Source: an uncultured Eubacteriales bacterium (GTDB lineage: Bacteria; Bacillota; Clostridia; Lachnospirales; Lachnospiraceae). From it: a stretch of DNA of 13,717 nucleotides. Under the pieces are notes generated by a model. The model was not told the origin of the DNA. It made no database searches and was given only the letters and a program-made list of their open reading frames with translations. The DNA is taken from the NCBI GenBank assembly GCA_900548855.1, contig URMF01000072.1, forward strand, positions 1 to 13,717, given 5' to 3'. This document shows positions 1 through 7,361 of the stretch, in pieces (the stretch's first letter is position 1; each line of letters begins with the position of its first letter). Both the position numbers and the translations under genes were made by a program.

Positions 1-106
1 TTCCTACTGCATTTGACATTGGAATTCCTAACTGATCTAATACACTTTCAGCCTGTTCTTTAAGTTCAGGCTCAACTCGAGCAAACACATTTGCTGTTCT
101 TGCCAT
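1..106 (-). CDS. RelB/DinJ family antitoxin, N-terminal part (gene runs off the window)
   Basis: About 35 codons are visible, starting MARTANVFARVEPELKEQA and continuing with a DQLGIP segment. This is the typical ribbon-helix-helix N-terminus of RelB/DinJ antitoxins, which bind DNA as dimers and neutralise a RelE/YafQ-type mRNA interferase. The ATG at 104-106 is chosen because AGGAGG (115-120) lies 8 nt upstream. An in-frame ATG at 110-112 is only 2 nt from that site and is unlikely. The stop codon of the preceding gene (121-123) abuts the ribosome site, so the two genes are probably co-transcribed. A toxin gene would be expected further left, outside the window. Confidence 0.8.
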   Translation of the reverse strand, partial: MARTANVFARVEPELKEQAESVLDQLGIPMSNAVG

Positions 107-120
107 AATCATCGCCTCCT

Positions 121-852
121 TCAACTGTATTCTACCACATGCATTTTCTCTTCCTGCTCATTCTCTACAGGTTGCATTTTGGTCACTTCACTATGCTCTG
201 AAACACCCATTATATCCTCAATCTCTGCCTCTATCTCTTTAATATCTATCTGAAGATTTGTTATGTACTGTCCTGCATTTCTATAAAACTCCGCCTGTTG
301 TTTTGCAAATGAAACCCAGTCATTCTCTTTTCCATCAAATGGAGTATAGTTTCTTTCTTGTACCACTGTTTCTTCACCACCTTTATCATTAAATGTCGGT
401 TCAATGCTATATCTTTGCTTTGTATTTTGGCTATTATAAACCGTTTCATATATATCTTCTCTTTGCAATCGTCTGTCTTTAAGTACACAGTTTTCAAACA
501 ACTCTTCATACTTTCTAGGTTTGTATTTTCTTGTTTCCAAACCTTTGATACATTTTAATGCCTGTTTTGCCTTAGCAGCATTCGCATTAGTTCCGAGGTT
601 GTTTTGAAAGTATTCAATTCTTTGCAGTTCATCTTTGATGTCTCTTCTATTTTCCCTGCATACCCTTAACAGTTCAACCAGATCCGCAGCCTCATTATCA
701 TCGGTTTCACATAATTCAATATAATGAAGAATATCGCAAATCTTCTGATCTATATCTGAATGTTTTTTTGACAGCTCGTCTCTATAGTCCTTCAGACCTT
801 CTACAAGATATGTAAAATGTGTAAGATATTCTGCCCAGTCCATTTCTGACAA
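121..852 (-). CDS. hypothetical charged, helix-rich protein (243 aa from a TTG; 5' end probably frameshifted)
   Basis: I do not recognise this family. The protein is highly charged, rich in Glu and Lys, and predicted-helical by eye (for example DIDQKICDILHYIELCE and NLQIDIKEIEAEIEDIMG), with no signal peptide, membrane segment or catalytic motif. The only start in this frame is a TTG at 850-852, which has no good ribosome site. Protein-like sequence continues in frame upstream to about 968 (see the 853-981 entry), so the ancestral protein was probably about 40 residues longer. It sits directly upstream of the DinJ-type antitoxin and probably shares its transcript. Such pairs are common on integrative elements, but nothing here proves mobility. 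Confidence 0.6.
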   Translation of the reverse strand: MSEMDWAEYLTHFTYLVEGLKDYRDELSKKHSDIDQKICDILHYIELCETDDNEAADLVELLRVCRENRRDIKDELQRIEYFQNNLGTNANAAKAKQALKCIKGLETRKYKPRKYEELFENCVLKDRRLQREDIYETVYNSQNTKQRYSIEPTFNDKGGEETVVQERNYTPFDGKENDWVSFAKQQAEFYRNAGQYITNLQIDIKEIEAEIEDIMGVSEHSEVTKMQPVENEQEEKMHVVEYS

Positions 853-981
853 TTCATACGATGTAACATTCTTTTCAATCGGCTCTGTTACCTCATCGTA
901 TGTGAGTTCCTTTATTGGCGAAACAAATTCATCCTTAATATTTTCTTCCTGTTCTTCAATCTGTTCCCATAGGCACCTCCT
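853..981 (-). other. frameshifted 5' extension of the preceding gene, with ribosome site and ATG
   Basis: A strong AGGAGG (976-981) lies 5 nt upstream of an ATG (968-970), but this ATG opens only a 4-codon frame, MGTD then TGA. One base out of phase, the sequence reads through as EQIEEQEENIKDEF and on to YELSEMDW, joining the 243-aa frame with no stop. Removing one G from the GGG at 966-968 would give MEQIEEQEENIKD in frame with the ribosome site. I infer a single-base insertion, or a sequencing error, that inactivates or shortens the gene. Confidence 0.6.
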
Positions 982-1020
982 ATTCTAATGTTCCATCACT
1001 TTTACACACTTCGTTTATTT

Positions 1021-1068
1021 CAAAAAAATAAGAACCAGTAAGAGTTTATCTCTTATCTGATTCCTATT
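1021..1068 (-). terminator. intrinsic terminator after the WYL gene
   Basis: On the minus strand an 18-19 nt stem pairs AATAGGAATCAGATAAGAG (1050-1068) with CTCTTACTGGTTCTTATT (1027-1044), allowing two G-U pairs and one bulged A, around a 5-nt loop. The descending arm runs straight into a T7 tract (1022-1028). The plus strand lacks a T tract at the other end, so it acts on minus-strand transcription and closes the WYL/transglutaminase/nitroreductase/helicase transcript. Confidence 0.85.
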
Positions 1069-1119
1069 ATAAAGACCTGGGTGTCCCATAAACACACCTT
1101 GCATATCGAATTTTTGTTC

Positions 1120-2112
1120 TCATTTTTTATATTGTTTTATCAATCTGTCAATTTCAATGTTCATCATTTCGACAACATTATCCGGTCCAACAAGTGTTAC
1201 GCCTTCACCAAGACTAATAATCCATGCTAAAAACTGTCTGCTGACTGCGACTTCCACATTGACAACAAAGCGTTTATCATCCAGCCTGATCATAGATACA
1301 TCTTTACCAAAACGATCTATCATTACACCTGCAAAAGAGTTATCACACTCAATACGCACCCATTCCTCTTTTCCTCCATACATTCCAAACATTTTTCTGG
1401 CATATGCAGCCATATCAAATGATTTAAAAACCTGTCGTCCTTCTCTTCCTTTCCCATTTGATTTAATATAAAGCATTTTATCTACACGAAAATGTTTAAT
1501 TATCCCCTCAGAACTATCATATGCTATGAGATAATAATTCTCATCATCCCATGATAAAGACCAGGGACTGACCTCATAAAGTGATCCACCGTGCCGAAGC
1601 TCCATTTTTTTATCAACGTTCCACTGGAAGTACTGGAATGTTATCCTTGAATTCTCTGCTATTGCTGTATGTATCCGGTCAACATTGTAATAAATGCTTT
1701 CATTCATTGTCTTTACACGACCAGCCACAAACACCTGCCTATGTAACTGAGATGCTTCGTATTTGCTTGCAAGTCCCTCTATCTTTTTTATAAGTTCATT
1801 TGACTTCTTAGCCGTGATAAATTTTGCAGACTGTACAGAGTCAACCAGTAATTTTAATTCTGCCAATTCAATTTGCCTGTTTCCTATATGATATGAATAA
1901 GTCCTATCCTCCTGCGTTCCGATAACATCCAAACCATATACTCTGAGATTTTCAATGTCATTGTATAAGTTCTTACGTTCAGCACTTATATCGTATGCTG
2001 CAAGTGCATCAATAATCTCTGACATAGTAATACTGTGCGTTTCATCTGTTCTCTCCCAAAGGATTTTCATAAGATATATAAGTTTCAATTTCTGATTTGA
2101 CGATTTAGGCAT
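1120..2112 (-). CDS. WYL domain-containing transcriptional regulator
   Basis: A 330-residue DNA-binding regulator of the usual size for its family. Residues 8-75 form a winged helix-turn-helix, with a probable recognition helix at SAERKNLYNDIENLR (43-57). Residues about 145-215 form the WYL ligand-sensing domain (YEVSPWSLSWDDENYYLIAY, 179-198, then HFRVDKM, 207-213), and residues 240-325 match the WCX-type C-terminal extension. WYL regulators commonly control defence or DNA-damage loci by sensing nucleic acid or nucleotide signals; the ligand here is unknown. The ATG at 2110-2112 has a strong GGAGGTGCG site that begins within 7 nt of the transglutaminase stop, so translation is probably coupled. 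As the last gene before the terminator it could autoregulate the cluster, which is inference. Confidence 0.9.
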   Translation of the reverse strand: MPKSSNQKLKLIYLMKILWERTDETHSITMSEIIDALAAYDISAERKNLYNDIENLRVYGLDVIGTQEDRTYSYHIGNRQIELAELKLLVDSVQSAKFITAKKSNELIKKIEGLASKYEASQLHRQVFVAGRVKTMNESIYYNVDRIHTAIAENSRITFQYFQWNVDKKMELRHGGSLYEVSPWSLSWDDENYYLIAYDSSEGIIKHFRVDKMLYIKSNGKGREGRQVFKSFDMAAYARKMFGMYGGKEEWVRIECDNSFAGVMIDRFGKDVSMIRLDDKRFVVNVEVAVSRQFLAWIISLGEGVTLVGPDNVVEMMNIEIDRLIKQYKK

Positions 2113-2126
2113 ATCGCACCTCCAAA

Positions 2127-3152
2127 CTACCTTTCCCCCTCATTCGCATCTTCCATCTCAACCTGTTCCTCACCAGCCCCATCTTCAAACCTCACACGGA
2201 TCACTGCCTGTGGCCAGTTGACCGATACATACGCCTGTTTTCCTTTTACACTGGCCTCCTCATCAAATACCACAAGTAATTCTTTTAGGACTTCTTTTGT
2301 CAGATAGCCTCCACGCCAATGGAAAAGTAAAATCCGGTTCTTCTTAACGGCCTGCTTTGTACGGTTACGCACCTCATCAATAGTTGTCCACGATAATTTT
2401 TTCTCGCGATAATAAAAATGATCACTGTCTGTGCACTCCGGCACTATCCATATCACCGGCTCATGGTCCCTAAAAATCTGTTTATCCGCCAGATTTACAT
2501 AATCATAACGGACAGCATCATCCCGTGATAATGTGTTATCAAATGTCACATCAAGATGATAATATTTTCCGTCGATACGAATCACATTCCATGCATGACG
2601 ATATTTAATTCCCTTATCGGGGTTTGCATCTGAAAGAGCAACAATACACCAGATACCAAGTTCATCGCAAAGTATTTTCACAGCTTTTGCCATGCCTTCA
2701 CATACTGCAACGCCATTGCCAAGAGCACCTATGATTTCGTGGGAGTATTCCTTTTTAAGCTTGTCGTACTTCACATTTTTGACGATAAAATCATGTATGA
2801 AAAGTTCTTTCTCTTTTTCACTCAGTTTCTCAGCCAAAAGCGCAAGCTTTTTGACGCGGGACTTCATTGCCAGGCGATGTTCTTTTATCTTATCCCTTGT
2901 AAAAAGATACTCCGGTATGAGTTCAACCATTGTAGAATCAGGATAATATCTGTATGTAAATTTGACAGAATAAAATATTTCCGGGCAATCCATACGAACC
3001 ATAAAATATATATCCGCCAGCTCACGGCTGCTTAGTTTAAGCACCTGAAACGACTCCTCCATTTTGAGAAGTCCCTCCTTCACGGCGTAATAAACTTTTT
3101 TCTGTTCTTTATTTAATTGATGATAGTAATAATCTTTTGCGGTTAAAGTCAT
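2127..3152 (-). CDS. transglutaminase-like domain protein
   Basis: A 341-residue cytoplasmic protein (no signal peptide or membrane segment) with a transglutaminase/cysteine-protease fold in its middle. The likely catalytic triad is Cys151 (GVAVCEGMAKA), His186 (RHAWNVIRIDGKYYHLD) and Asp201, which fits the family order. Residues 1-110 are helical and charged. The C-terminal 100 residues end in an acidic tail (EDGAGEEQVEMEDANEGE) of unknown role. Substrate is unknown; the fold covers peptidases, peptide N-glycanase-like and cross-linking enzymes. The start has GGAG 7 nt upstream. It lies 33 nt after the nitroreductase and 14 nt before the WYL gene, so it is probably a member of the same operon. 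Confidence 0.85.
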   Translation of the reverse strand: MTLTAKDYYYHQLNKEQKKVYYAVKEGLLKMEESFQVLKLSSRELADIYFMVRMDCPEIFYSVKFTYRYYPDSTMVELIPEYLFTRDKIKEHRLAMKSRVKKLALLAEKLSEKEKELFIHDFIVKNVKYDKLKKEYSHEIIGALGNGVAVCEGMAKAVKILCDELGIWCIVALSDANPDKGIKYRHAWNVIRIDGKYYHLDVTFDNTLSRDDAVRYDYVNLADKQIFRDHEPVIWIVPECTDSDHFYYREKKLSWTTIDEVRNRTKQAVKKNRILLFHWRGGYLTKEVLKELLVVFDEEASVKGKQAYVSVNWPQAVIRVRFEDGAGEEQVEMEDANEGER

Positions 3153-3185
3153 GATGTTCTCCAGCTCTATTGGTATTACCGGCGG

Positions 3186-3710
3186 CTATTTTACATAATA
3201 AACATAGTTTTCTTTTCTCGGTGCCGGCGCATTGGCAGGTGCGGCTGCATATCCGATTGCGCAATGTCCAATTCCTTCATAATTGCCTTCAATGCCAAGA
3301 TCTGCAAGAATCTTTTTTCCAAAGTCCGACTCGAACTCTTCTTTTGCCCTGTGAATCCAAATGCTGCCAAGACCTAGGCTTTCCGCCGCATTCATAAGAT
3401 TTCCCATGACAAGGGAACCGTCATACTGATAGGTTGGTATGTCTTTGTCTGCAAGAACAATCAGAATTACAGGCGCTCCATAAAATGGATCTGTCGCAGT
3501 CCCCATAATCTTTGCATTTTCTGCAGATAACCGGTCTCTTAATTCTTTGTTCGTCACGGCAATAATGATCGGGCTCTGTCTTCCCATACCGGTTGCCGCA
3601 TAGGTACCAGCCTTTACGACAGCCTGGATATCTTCTTCTGATACCATTCTTTCCTTGTCAAAGTTTCTGCAGCTTCTTCTTGTTTCCAATACTTTTAATG
3701 TTTCGTTCAT
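3186..3710 (-). CDS. nitroreductase family protein (FMN-dependent)
   Basis: A 174-residue flavoenzyme of the nitroreductase superfamily, which reduces nitro or quinone compounds with NAD(P)H. It starts with the phosphate-binding signature ETRRSCRNFD (9-18), has the central GAPVILIVLAD strand, and has the LMNAAESLGLGSIW helix near the FMN site. It ends in KENYVYYVK as in short family members. The ATG at 3708-3710 is preferred over one 15 nt upstream because GGAGG lies 8 nt before it and overlaps the upstream ATG. The gene follows the helicase by about 30 nt. An oxidoreductase within a nuclease cluster is unusual, and its native substrate cannot be read from sequence. Confidence 0.9.
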   Translation of the reverse strand: MNETLKVLETRRSCRNFDKERMVSEEDIQAVVKAGTYAATGMGRQSPIIIAVTNKELRDRLSAENAKIMGTATDPFYGAPVILIVLADKDIPTYQYDGSLVMGNLMNAAESLGLGSIWIHRAKEEFESDFGKKILADLGIEGNYEGIGHCAIGYAAAPANAPAPRKENYVYYVK

Positions 3711-3739
3711 TGTGTTATCCTCCATTTCTATTGATCGGC

Positions 3740-6223
3740 TCAGATATCTGATTTTCCCGCCCTGTACCTTCTCTGATAATAATCCATCGTGCGATACTCA
3801 ATCACATCCTTCATTTGGATTGCAAATTCCGGTAATCGGATCACCTCCTTAAGATCATCTCTCAGCGCCAGGGCAAAGCCATCCTTTTTTATAAAAAATC
3901 CTTTTCCAGATTCCTGTAAAAAATGAACTGGATTCTTTAAAATATTGCTAATATGTGTTTTATCAGAAATATTCTGATATTCCTCAAACGTAATATTTGT
4001 TTTCAGATCCTTCCAATTGGTACCCGTGTCAAAGAATTCCTTCCAGCTCTTCAGGAGTTTTTCTTCCGTCACCTGCATTTGCACATCCCCATGATTATAA
4101 AAAGCCATAAGAACCGGCATCTTATAAACCTTCGACATATTCGTATTCTCCAGAATGCTGATAAATTCTCTTCCCTTTCCGCTGTAAAGCGCGGCCTGCG
4201 AATCTGAAAGTTCATGCCTCCCGTTGAGGAAATCCAAATAATGTTTAAAGATATTATCCTTCGAATATCGAATCGTCATTTGATAAATATCATCATCCAT
4301 ATATGTAAATAATTCCATCCTGGATGGCTGTTTACCGGTCAACTCCTTTATTCGAACATATTCGCCTTCGATCAAATCCTTTATTTTTAAAGATTTTTTA
4401 TCCATCTCTTTAAAAAGATCAATCAGACGCATATCGAAATCTATCAGACAATCATCCGGAAATCCGGATTTATCTGCAGGATCATAGGAATGTCTTTCCA
4501 TATAACTTTTTCCGGTAAGTAAAAAACGGGTCTGCCCGGCTTTCTCATAATTACCAATGAAATCTAACACATTCAGATATTCTTTTCCACGGCACTTTCT
4601 TAACCCTCTTCCTAATTGCTGTAAAAATACAATTGGCGACTCTGTAGGTCTGAGGAACATCACCATATCCACTGACGTAATATCAACACCTTCATTAAAC
4701 ATGTCAACAGAAAATATCACTCTTATCTCTCCAGATTTCAACTTATCAATAGCAGCCACCCTGTCCTCCGAAAATGCTCCCTGCGCATCACTATAGACAG
4801 CCACAGAAGGAATGCCTCTATTCGAGAATTCCTTTGCCATTTCTTCCGCATGTGCCCTTGAGCAGCAAAATCCTAATGCCCTGTCAGAACCATATTTACA
4901 ATAATATTTATAGATCAGATCATATCGGTAACTATTTCCAATATATGTCTCATTTAATTCTTTCTCATCATATTTTCCCCGGACAATATGCAGTCCTGAA
5001 TAATCTGTATCATCATATATCCCATAATAATGAAACGGAACTAGCATTCCTTTATTGATGGCATCACCCAGTGAAATCTCATAGGGGACATTATAATCAC
5101 AAATTTCATAGATATTCCTTCCATCCATCCGGTCTGGCGTTGCAGTAAGTCCCAACAAAAACTTCGGTTCAAAATACTCTATGATCCTTCGATACTGATC
5201 ATTTACTGCGTGATGAAATTCATCGATCACGATATAATCAAAATAATCCTTTGTAAAGTATTCTTCCGTTAAATATTCTTTTCTTCCTAATGTCGACACC
5301 GATGCAAATATTACGGATCTGGCGTTCTCCTTGCTTTTCCCCGTGAAAAAACCATAATCATCTGAATTTCTTACATTTTTAAAGGACAATGCGGCCTGAT
5401 TCAGTATCTCTTCCCTGTGTGCTACAAATAATACCCGCTTATAGTTCTTTGAATCAAAGGCTGCAAGATAAGTCTTCCCCACACCGGTTGCAGCCTGAAC
5501 CAAAGCCTTCCTGGCTCCCTCTGCTCTCGTATCCTCAAGTGCACACAACGCCTCTATTTGTGCTCCTCTAGGCTCGTATAAAACTCTGACGTTGGTATCC
5601 TGGCTTTCTTCATTGATGTCATACTTATCTAAATCCTTCGATACCGCAGGCCGATGCCATGTTTTAGAATATCTTTTCAGCTCCTCCCTGTCGATCACGA
5701 TCGAATGATTTTCAAAAAGTTCCTCAAAGGTATGAAAAAACTTCTCATAATTTTTTGCATCTGACGTGTTTCGAAATCTATAATTCCATTCAATACCAGA
5801 TGTCAGGGCACTTCTTGAAATATTGGATGAACCTATATATATCTCGCTGTAATCGGCATAATGGAATATATATGATTTCGGATGAAACGAACGATTTTTC
5901 TCATTATAAAATCTAAGATCAACTCTGTCTCCAAGTTTTTGCTTAATCAGATACAATGCTGATGGCTGGGTGATCCCCAAATAATTTCCTGTAAGGATCC
6001 GAATTTTTGCGCCTCTGTCAAGAGCATTTCCAAGCTCTCTTAGCAACATTTTTACCCCCGATTCCATCAGGAATGAAACAATGATATCTACGCGCTCCGC
6101 CTTTTTTAAACTATGAATAAGCTGGTAATAGAGAAACATTCTTTTATCTCTGTCACCGGTCATCACATCGGTTATTTCAATATCCGCCAGATTCAGTTTT
6201 TCCGCAGAATCAAATTTAGCCAT
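3740..6223 (-). CDS. PLD-nuclease/SF2 helicase fusion, SauUSI-like putative type IV restriction enzyme
   Basis: An 827-residue protein of three parts. The N-terminus (about 25-150) is a phospholipase D-type nuclease domain with HPKSYIF (His114, Lys116), GSSNISRSAL (131-140) and Glu145. Residues about 215-560 form an SF2 helicase: Walker A AATGVGKT (244-251), DEFH (334-337), TATP (360-363), SVDMFNEGVDI (505-515) and QQLGRGLR (535-542). The C-terminal 260 residues, including MSKVYKMPVLMAFY, are probably for target recognition. This is the layout of SauUSI, an ATP-dependent enzyme that cuts modified cytosine DNA, though the protein is somewhat shorter and its specificity is unknown. A GGGGAG site precedes the ATG. 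The start overlaps the upstream methyltransferase by 31 nt, implying coupled expression. A non-restriction repair helicase is the alternative. Confidence 0.85.
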   Translation of the reverse strand: MAKFDSAEKLNLADIEITDVMTGDRDKRMFLYYQLIHSLKKAERVDIIVSFLMESGVKMLLRELGNALDRGAKIRILTGNYLGITQPSALYLIKQKLGDRVDLRFYNEKNRSFHPKSYIFHYADYSEIYIGSSNISRSALTSGIEWNYRFRNTSDAKNYEKFFHTFEELFENHSIVIDREELKRYSKTWHRPAVSKDLDKYDINEESQDTNVRVLYEPRGAQIEALCALEDTRAEGARKALVQAATGVGKTYLAAFDSKNYKRVLFVAHREEILNQAALSFKNVRNSDDYGFFTGKSKENARSVIFASVSTLGRKEYLTEEYFTKDYFDYIVIDEFHHAVNDQYRRIIEYFEPKFLLGLTATPDRMDGRNIYEICDYNVPYEISLGDAINKGMLVPFHYYGIYDDTDYSGLHIVRGKYDEKELNETYIGNSYRYDLIYKYYCKYGSDRALGFCCSRAHAEEMAKEFSNRGIPSVAVYSDAQGAFSEDRVAAIDKLKSGEIRVIFSVDMFNEGVDITSVDMVMFLRPTESPIVFLQQLGRGLRKCRGKEYLNVLDFIGNYEKAGQTRFLLTGKSYMERHSYDPADKSGFPDDCLIDFDMRLIDLFKEMDKKSLKIKDLIEGEYVRIKELTGKQPSRMELFTYMDDDIYQMTIRYSKDNIFKHYLDFLNGRHELSDSQAALYSGKGREFISILENTNMSKVYKMPVLMAFYNHGDVQMQVTEEKLLKSWKEFFDTGTNWKDLKTNITFEEYQNISDKTHISNILKNPVHFLQESGKGFFIKKDGFALALRDDLKEVIRLPEFAIQMKDVIEYRTMDYYQRRYRAGKSDI

Positions 6224-6780
6224 TTCTCTTCTCCCCGTCCCTGCCGTACATCACCTGTAATCCAGTATTCCTCTATTTTTACGGAATCAATATTCTGAAT
6301 AAATTTCCGAAAATTTTCTATCGTAAAATCTGTAAAATATCTTCCGTTTCTCTCTCCTTCATATTCTCCATATTTGAAGGATGTATATATGATTCCAGAC
6401 GCTTTCAAGGCAGCACACATTTTCCCGATCACACCTGTTAACTCCGTTTTGGGCAAATGCAGTATAGAAGAACATGCCCAGATTCCATCATATATTTCTT
6501 TCTCATCTAAATCCTCAAAGAGCATCTGCCCGACTTTTATTCCTGTATACTCTGCCGCCAGCCTGCAAAGTTCTTTCGAACCATCCACCGCCTTTACCTG
6601 AAATCCTTTATCTAAAAAATACTTTGTATCTCTCCCTGATCCACACCCAAAATCAAGAATATATCCCTTGTCTGTAAGATAGTTTAAAAATCTATCCTGT
6701 GTTTTCGTAAAATCGACAGATATTGTTTCCTTTGAAAACTGCTGCGCATTTTTATTGTAGTAATCTAATGTATGATTCAT
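6193..6780 (-). CDS. class I SAM-dependent methyltransferase
   Basis: A 195-residue soluble methyltransferase with motif I DFGCGSGRDT (43-52) for SAM, an acidic loop AVDGS (64-68), and motif IV-like YDGIWACSSILHLP (97-110). It resembles TehB/UbiE-type small-molecule enzymes. It has no (D/N)PPY or PC motif, so it is probably not a DNA base methyltransferase, and the substrate is unknown. Its ATG overlaps the stop of the nudix remnant (ATGA, 6777-6780), and its 3' end overlaps the helicase gene, so the three were translated as a coupled set. That tight link to a PLD/helicase nuclease suggests a shared pathway. Whether it protects against the nuclease is speculative. Confidence 0.85.
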   Translation of the reverse strand: MNHTLDYYNKNAQQFSKETISVDFTKTQDRFLNYLTDKGYILDFGCGSGRDTKYFLDKGFQVKAVDGSKELCRLAAEYTGIKVGQMLFEDLDEKEIYDGIWACSSILHLPKTELTGVIGKMCAALKASGIIYTSFKYGEYEGERNGRYFTDFTIENFRKFIQNIDSVKIEEYWITGDVRQGRGEEKWLNLILRKN

Positions 6781-6944
6781 AATAATCCCATCTCATCTCC
6801 AACCTTCTCAATCAGCGTTACATCCGCCGGCAGCCACTCCACCTCGCCTAATTGTTCCCGTGCCTGCCACCTTGCCGCCTCATGTTCCTTCAGTACAAGC
6901 CCGCCTTTTAGATCGCCATAACCTCTTTGTGTAGCAAAGATCAT
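6777..6944 (-). pseudogene. nudix (MutT-like) hydrolase remnant with internal deletion
   Basis: A 55-codon open frame joins two conserved ends of a MutT-type NTP pyrophosphohydrolase. The front piece IFATQRGYGDLKGG normally precedes the EFPGGK...REL nudix box. The rear piece LVLKEHEAARW plus VEWLPADVTLIEK is the normal C-terminus. The whole catalytic nudix box and the first dozen or so residues are missing, so it cannot be a working hydrolase. An in-frame TAA sits two codons before the ATG. The stop overlaps the methyltransferase start (ATGA), showing that the intact gene was the first coupled cistron of this cluster. The small ORF may still be translated and feed ribosomes to the methyltransferase. 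Confidence 0.75.
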
Positions 6945-6953
6945 TATAGATTA

Positions 6954-7298
6954 CGTTTTCCTTAGCGTAATCACCTGATTTACCTCAACAATATCAACAC
7001 CCTCATTTAAAATTTCAACAAAAAAATATAGTCTAATAGCTGTCTGTCTCGTTTTCATTCATTGCCAGCCGCTCAAACACATCCCATTCCGATACGCTGT
7101 TATTTAAATCAACAGTCCTGAATTTTTTCTGATCATCGGATTAATGATCTGATAATTAAATAACTCATAGACATTTCTACCTTCCACATTATTATCACGT
7201 TTGTCCGGCGCAACGGTCATTCCAAGCCATAACTTTTGTATTAAATGACTTATGATTTTCTGGCAGATATCCGCATGGACATAGTTTGGCTCATCAGC
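6954..7298 (-). pseudogene. decayed second helicase of the same PLD/SF2 class (fragments)
   Basis: Three in-order helicase fragments are visible on the minus strand. Piece A (about 7140-7298) includes KLWLGMTVAPDKRD followed by VEGRNVYELFNYQ, matching the motif II-III region of the intact neighbour (LLGLTATPDRMD, GRNIYEICDYNV). Piece B (about 7033-7122) includes SEWDVFERLAMNENETDSY. Piece C (6954-7019) includes EILNEGVDIVEVNQVI, the motif V region. They are separated by a large deletion and a frame change between A and B. A TAG at 7033-7035 and a one-base shift in a T7 tract near 7020 separate B from C, and a TGA precedes A (7299-7301). The ATP-binding and nuclease parts are absent. Piece C ends 10 bases before the nudix remnant. 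Confidence 0.8.
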
Positions 7299-7361
7299 TC
7301 AGCGTATGTCAAGATAGGCTAACAATTTTTAAATATTGAATTATATCTTCTATCCACTAAG

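Noticed and set aside
261..558. Open frames of 66-82 codons overlapping the hypothetical gene on both strands
   Set aside because: No recognisable protein character or ribosome site; they are out-of-frame or antisense shadows of the 243-aa frame.
1078..1098. Small dyad GGTGT-N9-ACACC near a TATAAT, as an operator and promoter for the 243-aa gene
   Set aside because: No acceptable -35 is present, and the TATAAT overlaps the terminator stem, so chance is a sufficient explanation.
3711..3725. Five-codon N-terminal extension of the nitroreductase
   Set aside because: The upstream ATG overlaps the GGAGG that serves the ATG at 3708-3710 and has no ribosome site itself.
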